Shown: one piece after another, positions 33,688 to 43,612 of the stretch
Layout: every line of letters starts with the position of its first letter
How positions within the stretch are numbered: the stretch's first letter is position 1
Assembly: GCA_016713735.1 (NCBI GenBank)
Contig: JADJOP010000024.1
Coordinates: forward strand, 34,255 to 98,254
Direction: 5' to 3'
Origin: Bryobacterales bacterium
Lineage (GTDB): Bacteria > Acidobacteriota > Terriglobia > Bryobacterales > Bryobacteraceae
Length of the DNA: 64,000 nt
Translations under genes and position numbers: made by a program
Notes under the pieces: model-generated
The model's input: the letters and a program-made list of their open reading frames with translations, nothing else
The model's database searches: none
What the model was told of the DNA's origin: nothing

Positions 33688-36303
33688 ATGCTCAGGTTCA
33701 CCGGCGCGGGCCTCCTCATGGCTGCGCTTCTCGCCTTCCCCGCCCTCGCTCCTCCCGCCCATGCCGCCGGCATCGACGATTTGCAGCGCGGCTTTGAACA
33801 CCCGCCCGACGAAGCGCGCATCATGATGCGCTGGTGGTGGTTCGGCCCCTCGGTGACGCAGGCGGAGTTGGAGCGCGAGATGCGCGTAATGCGCGACGGA
33901 GGAATTGGAGGCTTCGAGGTCCAGCCCGTTTACCCGCTGGCGCTCGATGATCCCGAACGCGGCGTGCGCAACATGAATTTCCTCTCGCCGGAGTTCCTTG
34001 ACCACCTGCGCTTCACCGCGCGCAAGGCCAAGGAACTCGGCCTGCGCATGGACCTCACGCTTGGCAGCGGCTGGCCCTACGGCGGACCAGGCGTTCCCAT
34101 CACGGAAGCCGCCGGACGCCTGCGCATCGAAAAGGTAAAGGTGGCGGCCGGCGCGGGGCGCATCCCGCTGCCGGCCCTCATGCAAGGCGAGAAGTTGTTG
34201 GGCGCGTTCACCGCCGGCGGACTCGAAGAATGGCGTGATGTGCGCGACGGCGCGCTCTGGCTGCCGGCCGGTGGTGCGCCAGGCGAGATATGGTTCTTTC
34301 TCTCCAGCCGCACCGGCATGATGGTGAAGCGGCCCTCGGTGGGCGGCGAGGGCTACGTTCTCGATCACTACGACCGCGCCGCGCTCGACCGTTACCTCCG
34401 CACGGTGGCCGAACCGCTGGTGAACGCACTCGGTCCCGATAAAGCCTTCGCGCTGTTCTGCGACAGCCTCGAAGTGTTCGGCTCCGACTGGACGCCTGAC
34501 CTGCTGGCGGAGTTCCAGAAGCGCCGCGGCTACGATCTGCGCCCGCTGCTGCCCGCGCTCGCCAGCGACCAGGGCGCGCAAACCCCCGGCATCCGCCATG
34601 ACTGGGGCCGCACGCTCACCGAGTTGCTCGACGAACGCTTCTTACAGCCGCTGCATGCCTGGGTGCGCGCGCGCGGTTCGCAGTTCCGCATCCAGGGCTA
34701 CGGCATCCCTCCGGCGACGCTTTCCAGCAACGCCCACACCGACATCAGCGAAGGCGAGGGAGCGCAATGGAAGGTGGTGCGCGCCGCGCGTTGGGCTTCC
34801 TCGGCGAACCACATCTATGGCCGCGCGGTGACCACCTCGGAGACCTGGACGTGGCTCCACTCGCCCGCCATGCGCGCCACGCCGCTCGACATGAAGGCCG
34901 AAGCCGACATTCATTTCCTGCAGGGCGTCAACCAGCTCATCGGCCACGGCTGGCCCTACACGAACGCGGGCGAAGAGTATCCCGGCTGGCGCTTCTATGC
35001 CGCCGCCGTGTTCAGTGAATCCAACCCCTGGTACGCCGCCATGCCCGACATCGCGCGCTATCTGCAGCGCATGAGCTGGCTGCTGCGGCAGGGCGAGGTG
35101 GCCCACGATGTGGCGCTCTATCTGCCGACCTCGGATGCCTGGTCGCACTTCACCGCCGGACATGTGCACATGATCGAAGCCCTGCGCGAACACGTCGGCC
35201 CGGAGGTGATGCCGCAGATTCTCGATAACGGCTACGCCATGGACTTTCTTGACGACGGCACGCTGGAACGCGCCCTGGGGCGCTACCGCGTGCTCGTGCT
35301 GCCAAACGTTGAATATCTTCCTGCCGCCGCCGCGCGAGCCATCGCGGCCTTCCAGCAGCGCGGCGGCATCGTCATCGCCACGCGCCGCCGTCCCGAACGC
35401 GCGCCCGGACTGCGAGCCCCGGCCGCCGATCACGACGCCGTGCGTCAGGCGCTCGCCTCGGCCACCCTGGTGGCGCGCGACGCCGAACTGGGCGCGGCAT
35501 TGAAAGCCAAGCTCACGCCCGACATCGCCTGGAGCGCCGAACAGCATGCCCTCGGCTTTGAACACCGCCGCACACCCGATGCCGACATCTATTTCGTCGC
35601 CAACACCTCGAATCAACCTATTGAATTGCGCGCCCGCTTCCGCGCCGAGGGAACACCGGAGGCCTGGAACGCGCTCACGGGCGAGGTCACGGCCCCGCGC
35701 GGCGAAGGCGCGAACCTCGTCGTCGACCTCGCGCCCTACGAGTCGCGCGTCTACGTCTTCACCAAACGTCCGCAACACTCGCGGCCCGAACGGCGCGCCT
35801 CCGGTGAGTCCATCGACCTCACCGCCGGATGGGACCGCCCGCTCGGCGACTGGGCGGCGGCTGACACCACACGCTACTTTTCCGGCACGCAAACCTACGA
35901 ACGCGACGTCACTCTCACCGCCGCCCAACTGCGCGGCACGCGCTGGCGGCTCGATTTCGGAGCAGGTACTCCGGTTCCGGAAACGCGCCTCACCAACGGC
36001 CACCGCGCCTGGCTCGACGGCCCGGTGCGCGAAGCCGTCGTCGTTTATGTCAATGGCGAACGGGCCGGGTCCGTGTGGTGCGCGCCCTATCGCCTCGATG
36101 TCACGCGCCTGCTCAAGCCCGGCGCAAACCGCCTCCGCCTCGTCGCCGCCAACACCGCCATGAACCACATGGCCGGACGCGCGCTGCCCAACTACCGTTT
36201 CCTGAACCTCCGCTACGGCGTGCGCTTTGAGCCGCAGGAGATGGAGAAGGTCACTGTGCTGCCCTCGGGCATCCTCGGCGGCGTGCGCTTGGAGAGCCGC
36301 TGA
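33688..36303 (+). CDS. GH106-like glycoside hydrolase (putative alpha-L-rhamnosidase)
   Basis: About 871 residues. Signal peptide MLRFTGAGLLMAALLAF; then RIMMRWWWFGPSVTQAELEREM and GGFEVQPVYPL, the N-terminal barrel signature of the GH106 type; LRMDLTLGSGWPYGGP; CDSLEVFGSDWTPDLLAEF (carboxylates for catalysis); and C-terminal jelly-roll pieces WRLDFGAGTP and VVVYVNGERAGSVWCAPYRLDVT. The family removes rhamnose from plant cell-wall or other polysaccharides. The start at 33688 gives the signal peptide; the frame from 33610 adds a spurious basic N-terminus. Confidence 0.8.
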   Translation: MLRFTGAGLLMAALLAFPALAPPAHAAGIDDLQRGFEHPPDEARIMMRWWWFGPSVTQAELEREMRVMRDGGIGGFEVQPVYPLALDDPERGVRNMNFLSPEFLDHLRFTARKAKELGLRMDLTLGSGWPYGGPGVPITEAAGRLRIEKVKVAAGAGRIPLPALMQGEKLLGAFTAGGLEEWRDVRDGALWLPAGGAPGEIWFFLSSRTGMMVKRPSVGGEGYVLDHYDRAALDRYLRTVAEPLVNALGPDKAFALFCDSLEVFGSDWTPDLLAEFQKRRGYDLRPLLPALASDQGAQTPGIRHDWGRTLTELLDERFLQPLHAWVRARGSQFRIQGYGIPPATLSSNAHTDISEGEGAQWKVVRAARWASSANHIYGRAVTTSETWTWLHSPAMRATPLDMKAEADIHFLQGVNQLIGHGWPYTNAGEEYPGWRFYAAAVFSESNPWYAAMPDIARYLQRMSWLLRQGEVAHDVALYLPTSDAWSHFTAGHVHMIEALREHVGPEVMPQILDNGYAMDFLDDGTLERALGRYRVLVLPNVEYLPAAAARAIAAFQQRGGIVIATRRRPERAPGLRAPAADHDAVRQALASATLVARDAELGAALKAKLTPDIAWSAEQHALGFEHRRTPDADIYFVANTSNQPIELRARFRAEGTPEAWNALTGEVTAPRGEGANLVVDLAPYESRVYVFTKRPQHSRPERRASGESIDLTAGWDRPLGDWAAADTTRYFSGTQTYERDVTLTAAQLRGTRWRLDFGAGTPVPETRLTNGHRAWLDGPVREAVVVYVNGERAGSVWCAPYRLDVTRLLKPGANRLRLVAANTAMNHMAGRALPNYRFLNLRYGVRFEPQEMEKVTVLPSGILGGVRLESR

Positions 36304-36345
36304 ACCGCCCTCTGAGCGCACGGCTCCGCGTGCCACAATCGAACC

Positions 36346-39300
36346 ATGCGCCTTCTGCTCGCCCTCGCGGCGTGTGCCGCCCTTCTTCCCGCCGCTGATT
36401 CCCCTCAACTGTTCCGCCAGCCCGCCCTCAACGCGACCCATGTCGTGTTCCACTATGCGGGCGATCTCTGGTCGGTTCCGCGCAACGGAGGCGAAGCGCG
36501 CCGCCTCACCGCCGCGCCGGGAGAGGAGCGCGATGCCTGCTTTTCCCCCGACGGCACGCAGCTCGCCTTCACCGGCGAGTATGACGGCAACACCGACGTC
36601 TTCGTGATGCCCGCCTCCGGCGGCGTGCCCAAGCGCATCACCTATCACCCCGGCGCCGACCACGCCCGCGGCTGGACGCCCGACGGCAAGCGCGTGCTCG
36701 TCCGCTCGCCGCGCAACAATCCTTCGCGCGGCACTCGTCTGTTCTCGGTCGCGCTCGATGGCCCCACCGACGGCGCGGCCGAACAGCTCCCCTTCCCGCT
36801 GGCAGAAGGCGGCGCGGTCTCCCCCAGCGCGACGCTGATCGCCTATGAACCCGTGCCGCCCGCCTTTGCCTGGTGGAAGCGCTACCGCGGGGGCCGCATG
36901 TCGAAGATCTGGATCGGCTCGCTGGCTGACTCCTCAGTAGATCTCGTGCCGCGCACGAAGTCGAACGACTTTAACCCGATGTGGGCCGGCGGCAAGCTCT
37001 ACTTCCTCTCCGATCGCGACGGCGCGTTCACGCTCTACGCCTACGATCCGAAATCGGAAAAGGTGGCGCGCGCCGTGGAGAACAAGAGCTTCGATATGAA
37101 GTCCGCCTCGGCCTTCGGCGACACCATCGCCTATGAGCAGTTTGGCGGGCTGCATCTCTACGACACCAAGTCAGGCAAATCGAAACCAATCCCCGTCAGC
37201 GTGAATGCCGATCTGCTGGAACTTCGCCCGCGCCTGCAAAAGCTCACGCGCATGGAAGCCGCCGCCATCTCACCCACGGGCGCGCGCGCCGTGTTCCAAT
37301 CGCGCGGTGAGATTCTCACCGTGCCCGCCCAGAAAGGCGACCCGCGCAACCTCACGCGCACCACGTCTGTGGCTGAGCGCGATCCGTCGTGGTCGCCCGA
37401 TGGCCGTTGGGTGACGTACTTCTCGGATGAGTCGGGCGAGTATGAACTGGTGCTGCGTGAACAAAACGGCACGGGCGAAACCAAGCGCTTCCGCTTGGGC
37501 GACAAGCCGGGCTACTTCTCCAACCCTAACTGGTCGCCCGATTCCAAGAAGGTCGCATTCTCGGACAACGCGCTGCGCCTGGGCTATCTCGACATCGCTT
37601 CAGGCAAGGTGACGATCGTCGATACCGACCGCTATGCCAGCCCGCGCCGCGCGGAAACCGCCGCCTGGTCGCCCGATAGCCAGTGGCTCGCCTACACGAA
37701 GCAGGAGAAGAGTTCCCTGCGCACGGTCTACGTCTACTCGCTGGCCTCGGCGCAAGCCCACGCCATCACCGACGGCCTGAGCGATGCTTACTCGCCCGCC
37801 TTTGACCGCGACGGCAAGCACCTCTACTTCCTCGCCTCGACTAACGTTGGCCTGCAGATCGGTTGGCGCGACATGTCGAGCTTCGATCGCGAGTCCACCG
37901 CCTCGGCGTACGTTGTGGTCCTGCGTAAGGACCTGCCTTCGCCGCTCGCTCCCGAAAGCGATGAAGAAAAAGTGTCCCCTGCCAAGCCCGATACTTCCGC
38001 GGCCAAACCGGAAGCCAAGCCGGACCCACCCGCCGTCACCATCGATATCGACGGCCTCAGCCAGCGCATCCTCGCCCTGCCCATTCCGGCGCGCAACTAC
38101 AGCGCGTTGATGCCGGGCAAGCCGGGCGTGCTGTTCCTGCTGCAACAAGGCAGCGGACCGGGCTCAACGGGGGCGTCGCTGCACAAGTTCGAACTCAAGA
38201 CCCGCAAGACCGACCGCTTTCTCGAAGGCCTCAGCGGCGCACAACTATCGGCCAACGCCGAGAAGATGCTCATCGCGCAACCGCCGAACCGCTGGAGCAT
38301 CGTGGGCACGAATGCGCCGCCGAAGCCCGGCGATGGCGCGCTGAAGATGGATGCGCTGGAGGCCTGGGTGGACCCGCGCGCCGAATGGGCGCAAATGGTG
38401 CGCGAAGCCTGGCGCGTGCAGCGCGACTTTTTCTATGATCCCAACTTGCATGGCGTCGACGTGAAGGCGATGGAGAAGCGCTACGAGCCCTTTGTGGCCA
38501 GCGTCGCCAGCCGCGGCGATTTGAGCTACCTCATCGGCGAGATGATGGGCGAGTTCACCGCCGGACACCTCTACATTCAGGGCGGCCAGCGGCCCGAGGT
38601 CAAGTCGGTGCCGGGAGGATTGCTGGGCTGCGACTTCACGCTCGACAACGGCCGTTACCGTTTTGCCCGCGTCTACAACGGTGAGAACTGGAACCCCGAA
38701 TCACGCGCACCGCTGACGCAGCCGGGCGTGAACGTGGCCGCCGGCGAATACCTGCTCGCCATCAACGGCGTGGAACTGCGCGCCGCCGACAACGTCCACC
38801 AGCGCCTGGAGGCGACCGCGGGCAAGCAGGTGACGCTGCGCGTGGGCGCCGACGCATCCGGCGCGGGGGCGCGTGAGGTCACCGTCATCCCGGCCCCCAG
38901 CGATTCCCGCCTGCGGTATCTGGACTGGATCGAAAGCAACCGCCGCAAGGTGGATCAACTCAGCGCCGGCAAGCTGGCCTACGTCCACCTGCCGGACACC
39001 TCACGCGGCGGCTACTCCAACTTCAACCGCTACTACTTCGCGCAGACCGGCAAGCAAGGCGCCGTGATGGATGAGCGCTTCAACTCCGGCGGCGCGCAGC
39101 CGGACTACATCATCGACTATCTGCGCCGCCCGCTCATCCACTACCGCACCACGCGGCATGGCGAGGATTTCCAAGGCCCCCTCGGCGGCATCTTTGGACC
39201 GAAGGTGATGTTGATCAATGAATTCGCCGGTTCCGGCGGCGACTCCATGCCGTGGTATTTCCGCAAAGCCGGCGTCGGACGCCTGGTGGGCAAGACCACT

Positions 39301-39588
39301 TGGGGAGGACTGGTGGGCGGCGCCGGCGGCTTCCCGTTGCTGATGGACGGCGGCGCGGTCACCGTGCCCAGCGTCGCCTGGTGGGACCCGGACACCGGCG
39401 AGTGGGTGGCCGAAAACGTCGGCATTCATCCCGACGTGGAAGTGGAGTTCGACCCCAAGGCGTGGCGCACAGGGCGCGATGTGCAGTTGGAAAAAGCGGT
39501 TGAACTGCTGATGGGCGAACTGGCCAAGCCCCGCCCGCCGGCGAAGCCGAGACCGGCGTTTCCGAACTATCAGCAGCCGGCCAAGTGA
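36346..39588 (+). CDS. Tricorn-like S41 protease with N-terminal propellers
   Basis: 1080 residues, exported (signal MRLLLALAACAALLPAA). N-terminal half: PD40/WD-type repeats (HYAGDLWSVPRNGGEARRLT, ERDACFSPDGTQLAF, DPSWSPDGRWVTYFSD). A Pro/Ala-rich linker near 540-560, then a tricorn core domain (WAQMVREAWRVQRDFFYDPN), a PDZ-like segment (LLAINGVELRAADNV) and the S41 peptidase domain with the nucleophile Ser in FAGSGGDSMPWYF. Such proteins degrade peptides from larger protease products. Starts 42 bases after the GH106-like gene. Confidence 0.92.
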   Translation: MRLLLALAACAALLPAADSPQLFRQPALNATHVVFHYAGDLWSVPRNGGEARRLTAAPGEERDACFSPDGTQLAFTGEYDGNTDVFVMPASGGVPKRITYHPGADHARGWTPDGKRVLVRSPRNNPSRGTRLFSVALDGPTDGAAEQLPFPLAEGGAVSPSATLIAYEPVPPAFAWWKRYRGGRMSKIWIGSLADSSVDLVPRTKSNDFNPMWAGGKLYFLSDRDGAFTLYAYDPKSEKVARAVENKSFDMKSASAFGDTIAYEQFGGLHLYDTKSGKSKPIPVSVNADLLELRPRLQKLTRMEAAAISPTGARAVFQSRGEILTVPAQKGDPRNLTRTTSVAERDPSWSPDGRWVTYFSDESGEYELVLREQNGTGETKRFRLGDKPGYFSNPNWSPDSKKVAFSDNALRLGYLDIASGKVTIVDTDRYASPRRAETAAWSPDSQWLAYTKQEKSSLRTVYVYSLASAQAHAITDGLSDAYSPAFDRDGKHLYFLASTNVGLQIGWRDMSSFDRESTASAYVVVLRKDLPSPLAPESDEEKVSPAKPDTSAAKPEAKPDPPAVTIDIDGLSQRILALPIPARNYSALMPGKPGVLFLLQQGSGPGSTGASLHKFELKTRKTDRFLEGLSGAQLSANAEKMLIAQPPNRWSIVGTNAPPKPGDGALKMDALEAWVDPRAEWAQMVREAWRVQRDFFYDPNLHGVDVKAMEKRYEPFVASVASRGDLSYLIGEMMGEFTAGHLYIQGGQRPEVKSVPGGLLGCDFTLDNGRYRFARVYNGENWNPESRAPLTQPGVNVAAGEYLLAINGVELRAADNVHQRLEATAGKQVTLRVGADASGAGAREVTVIPAPSDSRLRYLDWIESNRRKVDQLSAGKLAYVHLPDTSRGGYSNFNRYYFAQTGKQGAVMDERFNSGGAQPDYIIDYLRRPLIHYRTTRHGEDFQGPLGGIFGPKVMLINEFAGSGGDSMPWYFRKAGVGRLVGKTTWGGLVGGAGGFPLLMDGGAVTVPSVAWWDPDTGEWVAENVGIHPDVEVEFDPKAWRTGRDVQLEKAVELLMGELAKPRPPAKPRPAFPNYQQPAK

Positions 39589-39598
39589 AGCCCGGCGC

Positions 39599-40621
39599 CT
39601 ACTTCGCGAAATACTCTTCGTTCATCGTCACCGGATATTTGCGGCGGATCTCCTGCATGAACTTCGTCCGCAGCTCGGTGCCCGACTTCTCTTTGATCTC
39701 GGCCTTCACCTCGTCAAAGGCGCGCTCCTTGATCTCCAGCATCTGGATGATATGAAATCCAAACTGCGTGCGCACCGGCTCGCTGATCTCTTTCTCCTTG
39801 AGCGCAAAGGCGGCCGCCTCAAACGGAGCCACCATCTGCCCGGCTGAGAAGAAACCGAGATCGCCACCGCGCGAGCCCGAACCCACATCGTCGGATTCGG
39901 CCTTGGCGATGGCTTCAAAATCCTCGCCCGCGACGAGCCGCTTGCGCAGTTCCTGCACGTGCGCCAGCACTTCCTCTTCGGTCTTCTCTTTCTGCCCCTC
40001 ACGCAACGGAACCACCGAGCCCGGCAGGCGGATCAGAATGTGCCGCGCGTGGACCTGCTTGTAGATGGACTTGTTGCGCTCATAGAACTCGCGGATATTG
40101 GCTTCGTCGGCCAGCGCCTTCTGCATCTCGGCATTGAGGAACGAGTTGGCCAGCGCCTGCTCGGCCTGGAAGGCAAGCTGCGCGGCGATCTTGGGGTCCT
40201 GGTTGTAGCGCAGCGTGCGCGCTTCGGCGGCCACCTGCATCACGTCGAGCATCTGCTGCGCCAGGCCCTTGCGCGCCGGGCCAATACCCATCGACTTCAA
40301 GTAATCCGGCAGCCCGGCCACGAAGTCTTCAAACTGCGACTTGGTGATCTTCACGTCGCCGGAAGTGGCGATCACCGGATCGAGTCCGGCGGCAGCGAGT
40401 GCGGCGGCAGAAGGCTTTGCTTTGGCCGCGGCGGGCTTGGCGGCAGCGGCTTTGGGCGCGGCGCTCTTCTTGGCGGCGGGCTTGGCTGCAACGGCGGGCT
40501 TGGCGGCGGCAGGCTTGGGTTTGGCGGCCGCGGCGGGCTTTGGCGCGGAGGCCGGAGCCTGGGCCATCAGAGCCATCGCGCACACACTGGTGGCAATCGA
40601 AACAAGGAAGGGAAAACGCAT
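39599..40621 (-). CDS. Parvulin-type peptidyl-prolyl isomerase (SurA/PrsA-like), exported
   Basis: 340 residues. Signal peptide, then a low-complexity Ala/Lys/Pro linker (about 25-80), a SurA-N-like helical region (FEDFVAGLPDYLKSM), and a PpiC domain (HARHILIRLPG ... GEDFEAIAKAESDD ... GGDLGFFSAGQMV ... TQFGFHIIQMLEI). It would assist folding of exported or outer-membrane proteins. It converges with the tricorn-like gene, with 10 bases between stops. Confidence 0.92.
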   Translation of the reverse strand: MRFPFLVSIATSVCAMALMAQAPASAPKPAAAAKPKPAAAKPAVAAKPAAKKSAAPKAAAAKPAAAKAKPSAAALAAAGLDPVIATSGDVKITKSQFEDFVAGLPDYLKSMGIGPARKGLAQQMLDVMQVAAEARTLRYNQDPKIAAQLAFQAEQALANSFLNAEMQKALADEANIREFYERNKSIYKQVHARHILIRLPGSVVPLREGQKEKTEEEVLAHVQELRKRLVAGEDFEAIAKAESDDVGSGSRGGDLGFFSAGQMVAPFEAAAFALKEKEISEPVRTQFGFHIIQMLEIKERAFDEVKAEIKEKSGTELRTKFMQEIRRKYPVTMNEEYFAK

Positions 40622-40658
40622 AGTGATTCCCTTCAGTGTAGCTTGTGCCGGCCTGTGC

Positions 40659-42185
40659 TTACTCCTCCGGGCTGAACGCGTACAATGTGCCGTCGTAAGT
40701 GGTCAGGTAGACGCGTCCGTTGGCCACCGCCAGCCCGCCGAAATGCGTGAACGCCGTGATCGACTTACCGGAGTTCCACAGCTCCTTGCCGGTCTTCGCA
40801 TCGAGCGCGTAGAGGATGGCATCGGACACCTTGCGCTCCACGCGATACTGCGAATCGACCAGCCGGCCATTCTCGTCCACCTGCTTCACATACTCGCCGC
40901 TGGCAATCACAAACAGAATGCCGTTCACGATCACGGGCGGCTCGGGCACATGCATGTCGCGGGAAATCCAGGCCGCCTCGGGCTCCACCTTGCCGCCCTT
41001 CTCGACAATCTTGAAGGCCATGATCGAACCCGCGTTGGCCTCGCCATAAGAGAGCGGGAACTTCGGCCCCGTCGACGCCGGCCGGCCCCAGGCGGGCATG
41101 TACAGCCACCGCGCGCCCTGCTCATCTTCATACGACGCGGCCGAGCCCCAGAAGCCCTGCCCGGCGAAGTCGACGTCTTCGTTGGTGATCAGTTCACTGC
41201 GGTACAACGGCGTGCGATGGTCCTCGCCGCCCAGGCTCTTGGTGTCGAGCAGGAACAGCACGCCCTCCTTGCCGCCCCCGGCAATCAGTTCGCGGCCCTT
41301 GAACGGAAACACGACGGGCGTAAAGTTGCCCTGGTCGAGATCTTTCTTCGTGATCCAGGCGCGGTTGGTGGGCGTATAGGAATCGGCCATCTCCAGCGTC
41401 TTCGCCTTGTAGCTGAGGAACGAGTCGGCCCACTTCCCCTTGGCGGGGTCGAACGAACCATCACCGGTCTCCACATACACGCGGCCGTCGGCGCCCACCG
41501 CCGCACCGGCCCGGCCCCAAATGCCCGCGCCCGCCGTGGTCGTCGTGCGCGCCTCGCGCACGGTGCGCTCCGGGTCGTTCAGATCCATCGTGAACACGCC
41601 GTTCTTATGGCCGCCGCAGCCCTGCCCGATGGGCGCGGTGAGCACACCGCCCACCAGGTTCAGGCTGTATGGTTTGGCAAACGGCGGCGTGAACTGCTTC
41701 GGCGGAAAGGTATCCTCGCCGTTCACCAGATTCAGCGCGTGCAACATGCCGTCGCTGGTCACCACGTAGACCACGCGCGCCCGCTTGTCGATCACCGGCG
41801 TGGCCGTGAGCGCGTTCGGACACAGCCAGCCCGGCTTCTGCTTGGGCGTGCCGTTGATGGTGAATTTCTTCTGCCAGAAGATCTTCTGCGTGTCGGTGTC
41901 GATGGCAAACAGCGTGTCGTCGGCGCCGGCCACCACGGCCAGTTCCTTGAAGCCGCGCGGCGTGATCACCGGGTTCACCACCACCGGCGTGGTGAGCGTG
42001 TGCAGCTCCTTGATCCCCACCTCGAGCTTCATCTTCCACTCCAGGCGCATCTTGCCGACGTTGCTCAGCGTGATCGTCTCTTCGCCCTGGGCCAGGCCCG
42101 TGCGCTGCGGATCACCGCCAAAGGTCAACCAGTCGCCCGCCAGGCAGGCCGATGCAATCAACAACGTGGTCAGTACGATTCTCAT
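40659..42185 (-). CDS. Exported PQQ-like beta-propeller protein
   Basis: 508 residues. Signal MRIVLTTLLIASACLAGD; then propeller blades (WLTFGGDPQRTGLA, TLFAIDTDTQKIFWQKKF, RVVYVVTSDGMLHALNLVNGE, GVLFLLDTKSLGG, AILYALDAKTGKELWNSG, RVYLTTYDGTLYAFSPEE). Seven to eight blades without a cytochrome or dehydrogenase domain. It follows the GH31-like gene with a one-base overlap at 42185, so the two are coupled. Confidence 0.88.
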   Translation of the reverse strand: MRIVLTTLLIASACLAGDWLTFGGDPQRTGLAQGEETITLSNVGKMRLEWKMKLEVGIKELHTLTTPVVVNPVITPRGFKELAVVAGADDTLFAIDTDTQKIFWQKKFTINGTPKQKPGWLCPNALTATPVIDKRARVVYVVTSDGMLHALNLVNGEDTFPPKQFTPPFAKPYSLNLVGGVLTAPIGQGCGGHKNGVFTMDLNDPERTVREARTTTTAGAGIWGRAGAAVGADGRVYVETGDGSFDPAKGKWADSFLSYKAKTLEMADSYTPTNRAWITKKDLDQGNFTPVVFPFKGRELIAGGGKEGVLFLLDTKSLGGEDHRTPLYRSELITNEDVDFAGQGFWGSAASYEDEQGARWLYMPAWGRPASTGPKFPLSYGEANAGSIMAFKIVEKGGKVEPEAAWISRDMHVPEPPVIVNGILFVIASGEYVKQVDENGRLVDSQYRVERKVSDAILYALDAKTGKELWNSGKSITAFTHFGGLAVANGRVYLTTYDGTLYAFSPEE

Positions 42186-43612
42186 TACAGGGGTTCCTCA
42201 AGGACAATGTTGAAAATGATATCCGAGTTCGCCCCCGACTTGACGGGGAGCCGCAACTGGCGGCTCGCGGGGTCGTACTGCATCGCCGGGGTTTCGCCGC
42301 CAATCGCCGTCACCGAACGCGGCGCGCTCACGTTGTGAATCACCCACACATAGGCGCGCTCCACCTTCGACTCGATCTCCAGGCGTAGCTGATCGCCCGC
42401 CGGCGCGGCATGCACCTGCGAGATGTCATCAAGCCCTTCTTCGCTCAAGAAAAACTCCGCGCCCAGCCTCGGGAAGTAGTGCAGCTCCAGCCCGTTCGCC
42501 GATTGCAGGGGAAGAATGACGCCATTGCGCGCAAAGCGCCGCGGACCATCGGGCGTATCCACCGTCTGCCGCCCGCGATGCACGGCGCCGCTGGCAAGAT
42601 CGGTCCAGATGCCCGGCGGCAGATAGGTGCGCTCGCGCGTGGCAATCAGCACCTCATCGCCGATCATGAACGACGAGGTGATCGAGGCCGCGGCGTCGTC
42701 GCTGGTGAACTGCATCGCCAGCGGACGCACCACGGGAATGCCGCGGTCGCGCGCCTCGCACAAGTAGGTGTAGAGGTAGGGCTCCCATTGCGGACCGCTC
42801 AGAAACTCGCTCCAGGCGATCACCTGTTTGAGCCCCGGCACCAGCACGCCGGACATCGACGATGCGGCCAGGTCGGCCAGCGAGGGGATGTCGCGCGCGT
42901 AGATGGGCTTGCCACGGCGCAGGTCGTCGATGCGCGGCACGGGCATGGGAGGCGTGATGATGTGGTGCTCCTCGAGAATCTCCTTCGGCGTCGGGCCGTA
43001 GTAGACAAACTGCTCCCATTGCCGCGCCTGGCCGTTGCGCAGGCGCAGGCGTGTGCGCTCCGCCGCCCCGGCATCCACATCGTACGAGCCGGGCGAGCCG
43101 AAGAACATGCCATAGCCGCGCGAAGAGAGGAAGAGCGGCGTCGCCGTTGTCAATCGCTCGCCGCGCACATCGAGCTTGCCTTCCGTGCTCAACCCGTAGG
43201 CTGCGAAACCGAAGATGCGCTCGGCCTGTTCGAGATGAATCGCCGCCTCGATTCCCGATGGCTGGGCCGGCGCCACCGGCTCCTGCCTGAACAACGGCGA
43301 GCCGTCTGAGACGAGTTCCGCGCGCAGGGCCAGCGTCGCGCGGTCCATGTGCAGCCGCACATAGCGCGTCTCCCACACAATGGCGGTGGGCGTCGCCGTG
43401 AGCTTCACCTCCACCTCGTCCTGCACCGGATCGCGGCTCAGGCAAGCGGCCTGCCAGCAGCGCGTGAAGCGGAAGCTGCTTTCGCTGATCCAGCCCACCT
43501 CGGCGGCGCCATCGCTGAGCGTCAGCAGCGTGATGTTGCCGCGCCGTGCATATGAGGCAACGGCGGCCTGCATCGCCACCGCCGCCAGCAGGAATGAAAC
43601 GGCTAACCGCAG
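42185..43612 (-). CDS. GH31-like protein apparently lacking the catalytic barrel
   Basis: About 475 residues. The N-domain (DEVEVKLTATPTAIVWETRYV ... GIEAAIHLEQAERIFGFA ... PLFLSSRGYGMFFGSPGSYDV) and a C-terminal part (VVRPLAMQF, FMIGDEVLIA, TYLPPGIWTDLASG, RRFARNGVILPLQ) match GH31 alpha-glucosidases/xylosidases. The barrel that normally carries the catalytic Asp pair is reduced to about 100 residues (EILEEHHIITPPMPVPRID ...), with no WNDMxE/DG-type motif. The start is uncertain: GTG at 43579 is the first standard codon, but the frame upstream to a CTG at 43612 encodes a signal-peptide-like stretch with AAGGAG 11 bases before it. Inactive, or a binding protein. Confidence 0.62.
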   Translation of the reverse strand: MRLAVSFLLAAVAMQAAVASYARRGNITLLTLSDGAAEVGWISESSFRFTRCWQAACLSRDPVQDEVEVKLTATPTAIVWETRYVRLHMDRATLALRAELVSDGSPLFRQEPVAPAQPSGIEAAIHLEQAERIFGFAAYGLSTEGKLDVRGERLTTATPLFLSSRGYGMFFGSPGSYDVDAGAAERTRLRLRNGQARQWEQFVYYGPTPKEILEEHHIITPPMPVPRIDDLRRGKPIYARDIPSLADLAASSMSGVLVPGLKQVIAWSEFLSGPQWEPYLYTYLCEARDRGIPVVRPLAMQFTSDDAAASITSSFMIGDEVLIATRERTYLPPGIWTDLASGAVHRGRQTVDTPDGPRRFARNGVILPLQSANGLELHYFPRLGAEFFLSEEGLDDISQVHAAPAGDQLRLEIESKVERAYVWVIHNVSAPRSVTAIGGETPAMQYDPASRQLRLPVKSGANSDIIFNIVLEEPL

